From positions 89,702,173 to 89,766,172 of the forward strand of contig CM070873.1 of the NCBI GenBank assembly GCA_036365515.1: DNA of 64,000 nt, given 5' to 3'. The position numbers and the translations under genes are program-made. This DNA is from Torymus aiolomorphi (taxonomy: Eukaryota > Arthropoda > Insecta > Hymenoptera > Torymidae). The notes beneath the pieces are model-generated. The model ran no database searches and was not told where the DNA came from. It worked only from the letters and a program-made list of their open reading frames with translations. Of the stretch, positions 60,276 through 64,000 are shown piece after piece; within the stretch, counting starts at the first letter, position 1, and each line of letters opens with the position of its first letter.

Positions 60276-61640
60276 TAATGCAATAATAATAACAACCGAT
60301 CGATCAGCGTTTTCGCGATGCGTTTTTCTGTTCTTCGAGCTTCTTTTTCGTACATTTTTATCACTCCTCAGCCTCTTCGCCTTTAATTCAGCAATAATAT
60401 ACATATACATAAACGAAAATATTACAATGCGGATTTCGTGAAACAATCAATTAATTTATAAGCAACTAGATTGACATATTTTCTTGATTCCGGGGACCTT
60501 CGGTACTTTCATTAGCCTTACTTCGATCAGAAGAGAAACATTATCGAACACATTCAAGAAAAGTTTATTTTACCGAACTCGCGACTGCTGGCCGATTCCG
60601 GGATCAAGGAAAAGCTTCATGTTGAAATGAAGTTTGTGAAAAATGTTTGATCACTCTGATTGGCCTGTGTATCAACAACCTGATTCGAATGTAATAGTTC
60701 GTAACGAGCAAGATGAAAACGTTGATTAAGCTTTGAAGTTATATGATATGAATTTTTATAAGCCAGACCAATAAGAATGATTGTGCGGAAAATAATGCGG
60801 AAATCTGTCGGAGTCGTTTCTTTTGTCAGCCGAACGCATCGTGAAAACAGTTGTAAATCTTTGTTACGACTGGTCAATAATGAAAAAGGCCGCGGTTAAC
60901 ACGAAGTGGGAAAAAAAAACAGACATTGGTGACGTCGAATTCATTTCCCTTTAGTAAGCTTATTGATGTCGAATAGTTAGATTATCAGGTTGACGGGAGT
61001 TTCACGGTTCCTAGCTCCCTTTTCACGTTTACTTTCTTCCATTATAACGATATTAATGATCCTAGTATTTACATAACTTAGTAGAACCGTCTTCTGCGGT
61101 CGCATAAACTCAAGGCAGAAGGAAATTATAATACTAATATTACACAAGTATGTAGAATCTTCACCGCGAAATCGATTGCAGATTGAGGCGACGAACACGT
61201 TAGGTTTCTACGGCAGAAGGAGCAGTTGACACGAGTGAGCTTGACCATTCGCGAAAGAAATTGAGAAAACTAAATTTTGAGTGTCGGAAGAAGCGGTGGA
61301 GTCACTGAGACGAGGCGGCATGCTCATTCTGCATTCGATGCCAGTAAGGTGGACAGCAATAGTAATAATAATTATAATGGTACCGATAGAGATGACAATA
61401 AAAATAATAATAAGATGACAACAATAATTCGACAATAATTATTGTAACAATAAATCGCGGTCCCGATAATCATAATAATCGTGATATACGGTGGCGAAAA
61501 CGAGAACAGTAATAATAAAAATAATAATAATTAATAATAATAATATATCTAAAAATCTGTCGACATCGTTAGCCTTAATTTTTGTATCTTTTTCGTCGTA
61601 TATACTTACTCTTTATACAGAAAGGACTTAGGCTTAAATC
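58560..61640. other. Repeat-poor intergenic DNA downstream of vvl
   Basis: No recognisable transposon, inverted repeat or gene. (TAA)n at 60222-60273. More CG-containing words and less homopolymer than the left 58 kb. By position it could hold vvl 3' UTR and enhancers. On the minus strand AATAAA candidates occur near 60565 and 60192, too far away to assign without transcripts. Confidence 0.4.
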
Positions 61641-61677
61641 GTGGGTGAAGGAATAAAGGGACAGGAGTCGCACTCAA

Positions 61678-61681
<4 letters not shown>

Positions 61682-61736
<55 letters not shown>

Positions 61737-61770
61737 TGTGTGTGTGTGTATGTGCGTGTGCATATGCATG

Positions 61771-61818
<48 letters not shown>

Positions 61819-61835
61819 CGTGCGTGCGTGCGTGC
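61682..61835. repeat. (TG)n compound microsatellite
   Basis: Interrupted TG runs with a short ATGCATGCATG core and a terminal (GCGT)n. About 430 bp beyond the vvl stop codon, so possibly within its 3' UTR. Confidence 0.95.
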
Positions 61836-62267
61836 GGCTGTCTTTCCTTAGGTACGCACGGCTGGCCGCAATAATCACGGCGCTGACGTGGTCGCACGGC
61901 TTTTGTCACTCGGAACTTACTAGCTTTAACTGGTACATTATTTACAGTCCATATTTACTTATATTACAAGGGTTGGTGTCGTCCGACGGCGGCGTCGCGG
62001 CGACGCTGGCGGTGGCGAAAACAGTCTCTGTCTTTATGTGTCCGCATGTCTCACTGTCGGCGGCACTGATGGCCTCCCCTGGCACTATAGGCGGCCCCCG
62101 TCAGTCTAAGCTGGCTGCAGCTACGAGCTGGAGTAACTCGTGGAGCGCGCCTGGAGGTAGTGGTGGTAGAACGGTGGCAGGACGGCCTCCGGCGTGCAGG
62201 CTTGGGTCGACGAGTTGGGCTGCGCGTTCGCGGCGACGAGGCCCAAGGGGGGAGGCCCCGGCGAACG

Positions 62268-63626
62268 CTAGTGGGCCGCAAGCGAGTGGGCCGTGAGGCC
62301 CTGGGGGCTCAGCATTGGCGGGCTGTGACTGTGACCCATGGGCGAGCCATGCAGGTGGTCCTGCGGATGATATCCCTGGTGCAGGCCCGGCTGACCCTGG
62401 TGGCCCTGCGGCATGCCCTCGATGATTCCGTCGCCGAGCGTATTGGGCGGCGTCATGCGCTTCTCCTTCTGCCGGCGGTTGCAGAACCACACGCGCACCA
62501 CTTCCTTTTCAAGCTGCAGGCTGTCGGCCAGCGACGTGATCTCCTGCGCCGAGGGCTTGGGCTGCTTGTGGAAGTGCTGCTCGAGCGCACCCTTTACTGA
62601 GACCTCGATCGAGGTGCGCTTCTTACGCTTGCGGCCCTGCGCGGCGATCTTGTCGATGTTGGTGGGCGAGCCCGTCGAGGAGTCTGCCTCCTCGAGCCAC
62701 TTCTGCAGCAGCGGCTTCAGCTTGCACATGTTCTTGAAGCTGAGCTGCAGTGCTTCGAACCTGCAGATCGTCGTCTGGGAGAAGACGTTTCCGTAGAGCG
62801 TGCCGAGGGCGAGGCCGACATCGGCCTGGGTGAAGCCGAGTTTGATGCGCCGCTGCTTGAACTGCTTGGCGAAGGCCTCGAGGTCGTCGGACGTCGGCGT
62901 GTCCTCCTCGCCGGCGCTGTGCTCCCGGTCGAGCGGGTGGCCCGCGTGCAGCGGGTGGCCCGCCGGCGGGCTATGGTTGTGGGCGTCGCGCAGATGGTGT
63001 GGCAGTCCCGGCTGGTGGTTGTGCAGCTGGTGCGGGTGTTGATGTGGCTGGTGGTGCAGGATACCGTTCATTGCCGCGTGGTACTGCTGGAGCGCGGCCG
63101 GCGAAGGCGAGCCGCCGCCCGGATTATAGTGGGCTGAGGGCACGACGGGCGCGTGCCAAGAGTGGGGCGAGCCCATGCCTGGGGACTGGTGGGGCCCCCG
63201 GTGGTGCATGCCTTGCTCGCCGGCTGTTGCTGCCGCGGCTGCGGCTAGGGGCTTTACGTCAAGGCCTCCCGTGTTGCCCTGGTGTGGGTGGTGGTGCGGA
63301 TGGTGGCCCGCGTGGTGCATGCCCATGGAGGCGGCCCAGGGGTCGCTTCCCGGAGGCAGGCTCGCCCAGGGGTTGCCCGCCGATAGACTGCCCGGGTGTG
63401 AGAGCCCATTTGGCGAGGGCGAAGAGGTCATCTGGTGATGCGGCAGGTGGTGATGGTGGTGCTGGGCGGCGGGCATGTACTTCATCTCGCCAGCGTCAGC
63501 CGCGCTGCGGGGTGAGCCCGACGAGTAGCCGCTGACGGCGATATTCATCCCGCTCGCGGAGCCCGTGCCACCATCCAGCTCGCTTGAGACTGCGCTGCTA
63601 ATCGGCATGTACGTCGTAGCGGCCAT
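62268..63626 (-). CDS. vvl: POU class III homeobox transcription factor Ventral veins lacking
   Basis: A complete 452-residue single-exon frame, ATG at 63624-63626, TAG at 62268-62270. The protein is a nuclear DNA-binding regulator; in Drosophila it patterns trachea, wing veins, neurons and the ecdysone-producing gland. The N-terminal half is low-complexity, rich in His, Gly, Pro and Ala (HHHHH at 56-60, an Ala run at 128-133), with the insect vvl signature [14 protein letters not shown] at 38-51. The POU-specific domain spans about 241-315 ([18 protein letters not shown] to [10 protein letters not shown]). A linker follows, then the POU homeodomain at about 331-390 with basic RKRKKR and recognition helix [13 protein letters not shown]. 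The tail [15 protein letters not shown] and terminal LAAH are also vvl-like. Lack of introns is usual for class III POU genes, and length is near the Drosophila protein (about 427). The start fits because MAATTYM parallels other insect vvl N-termini. Confidence 0.98.
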   Translation of the reverse strand: MAATTYMPISSAVSSELDGGTGSASGMNIAVSGYSSGSPRSAADAGEMKYMPAAQHHHHHLPHHQMTSSPSPNGLSHPGSLSAGNPWASLPPGSDPWAASMGMHHAGHHPHHHPHQGNTGGLDVKPLAAAAAATAGEQGMHHRGPHQSPGMGSPHSWHAPVVPSAHYNPGGGSPSPAALQQYHAAMNGILHHQPHQHPHQLHNHQPGLPHHLRDAHNHSPPAGHPLHAGHPLDREHSAGEEDTPTSDDLEAFAKQFKQRRIKLGFTQADVGLALGTLYGNVFSQTTICRFEALQLSFKNMCKLKPLLQKWLEEADSSTGSPTNIDKIAAQGRKRKKRTSIEVSVKGALEQHFHKQPKPSAQEITSLADSLQLEKEVVRVWFCNRRQKEKRMTPPNTLGDGIIEGMPQGHQGQPGLHQGYHPQDHLHGSPMGHSHSPPMLSPQGLTAHSLAAH

Positions 63627-63742
63627 CTACAGCTGCCCTGCTGCGGCGCTCTCTCGCTCTCTTATCTCGGTTGCTCTACACTGTTTCTCCGGAGCTGTCG
63701 GCTGCTTGCACTGGTACACTCAGCTCTCTCTGGCACTCTCGG

Positions 63743-63794
<52 letters not shown>

Positions 63795-64000
63795 CTCTTG
63801 CTCGCTTGCACTCAGTCCTCGAACCTATTCACGCACTGCGCTGCCCCTGCTCTGGGCATCCTTGCCGGGGCTCATACTCACTGACTCCCGGCTACATTCG
63901 CGCACTACTCTCGCTGCTGACTGCACTATCGCGGGACCGCGCGCCTCCGCGCTCGGATAGAAGCACCGCGACGGAGGCACAGAGACAGACAGACCGGGAG
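63627..64000 (-). promoter_or_regulatory. vvl 5' UTR and promoter-proximal region
   Basis: Upstream of the vvl start on the minus strand: a GA tract (63746-63790) and CpG-rich flanks typical of insect promoters with GAGA-type elements. No TATA box or initiator could be fixed by eye, and the window ends before the region does. Confidence 0.5.

Noticed and set aside
62999..63535. Plus-strand frames over the vvl coding region
   Set aside because: Antisense shadows caused by high GC; the POU and homeodomain frame on the minus strand explains the sequence.

Overview
The window looks like chromosomal DNA of an insect. Its only intact host gene is at the right edge: a single-exon, minus-strand class III POU homeobox gene, ventral veins lacking (vvl; also drifter or Cf1a), at 62268-63626. 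GC-rich, GA-repeat-rich gene and promoter-like DNA alternates with very AT-rich, repeat-choked DNA. That fits hymenopteran (perhaps chalcid wasp) genomes, but the order is a guess.

Almost everything from 1 to about 58000 is transposable-element debris, much of it nested. From left to right: a 5'-truncated R1-clade LINE sitting inside an AC microsatellite (948-3633); a GC-rich island with a consensus splice donor (4640-6340); a decayed CMC/EnSpm transposase gene in three exons spread over 12.6 kb (6567-19130), with a Kolobok element in intron 1 and an 868-870 bp tandem duplication in intron 2; fold-back elements built from a 28-bp repeat (16124-16480, 20014-21095); a second GC-rich island (21120-21990); and a CACTG-ended element carrying a tRNA-Asp-like sequence (24263-25194).

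From 25569 to about 50575 lies one old repeat copy ('unit 1'), blown apart by at least four insertions. A second, nearly uninterrupted paralogue ('unit 2', 29766-32408) supplies the empty sites. The insertions are two TTAA-flanked palindromes, a 13.5-kb insertion flanked by TCA (28198-41696), and a 6.9-kb insertion (about 42511-49402). The 13.5-kb insertion itself contains unit 2, a Ty1/copia element with both LTRs (34432-39015) and a pogo-like transposase pseudogene (39414-41036). The 6.9-kb insertion contains duplicated fragments resembling RNA polymerase III subunit RPC2 (POLR3B), a tandem array, and a near-perfect 4.3-kb palindrome (45088-49405).

Next come a 0.4-kb hairpin with a microsatellite at its centre, a small MITE, and a 6.8-kb palindrome (51179-57993) whose original centre and later insertions can be read base by base. 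Repeat density drops sharply after 58000, on approach to vvl.

I see no self-contained new biochemical system. What stands out is structural: several classes of inverted-repeat element, several of them very long, whose insertions can be dated against each other from opposite arms or paralogues; a TTAA-targeting family with both a degraded Kolobok transposase and palindromic derivatives; and elements filled with 10-bp self-complementary repeats. All comparisons were made by eye, so element ends are accurate to a few bases where I quote target-site duplications and to tens of bases elsewhere.
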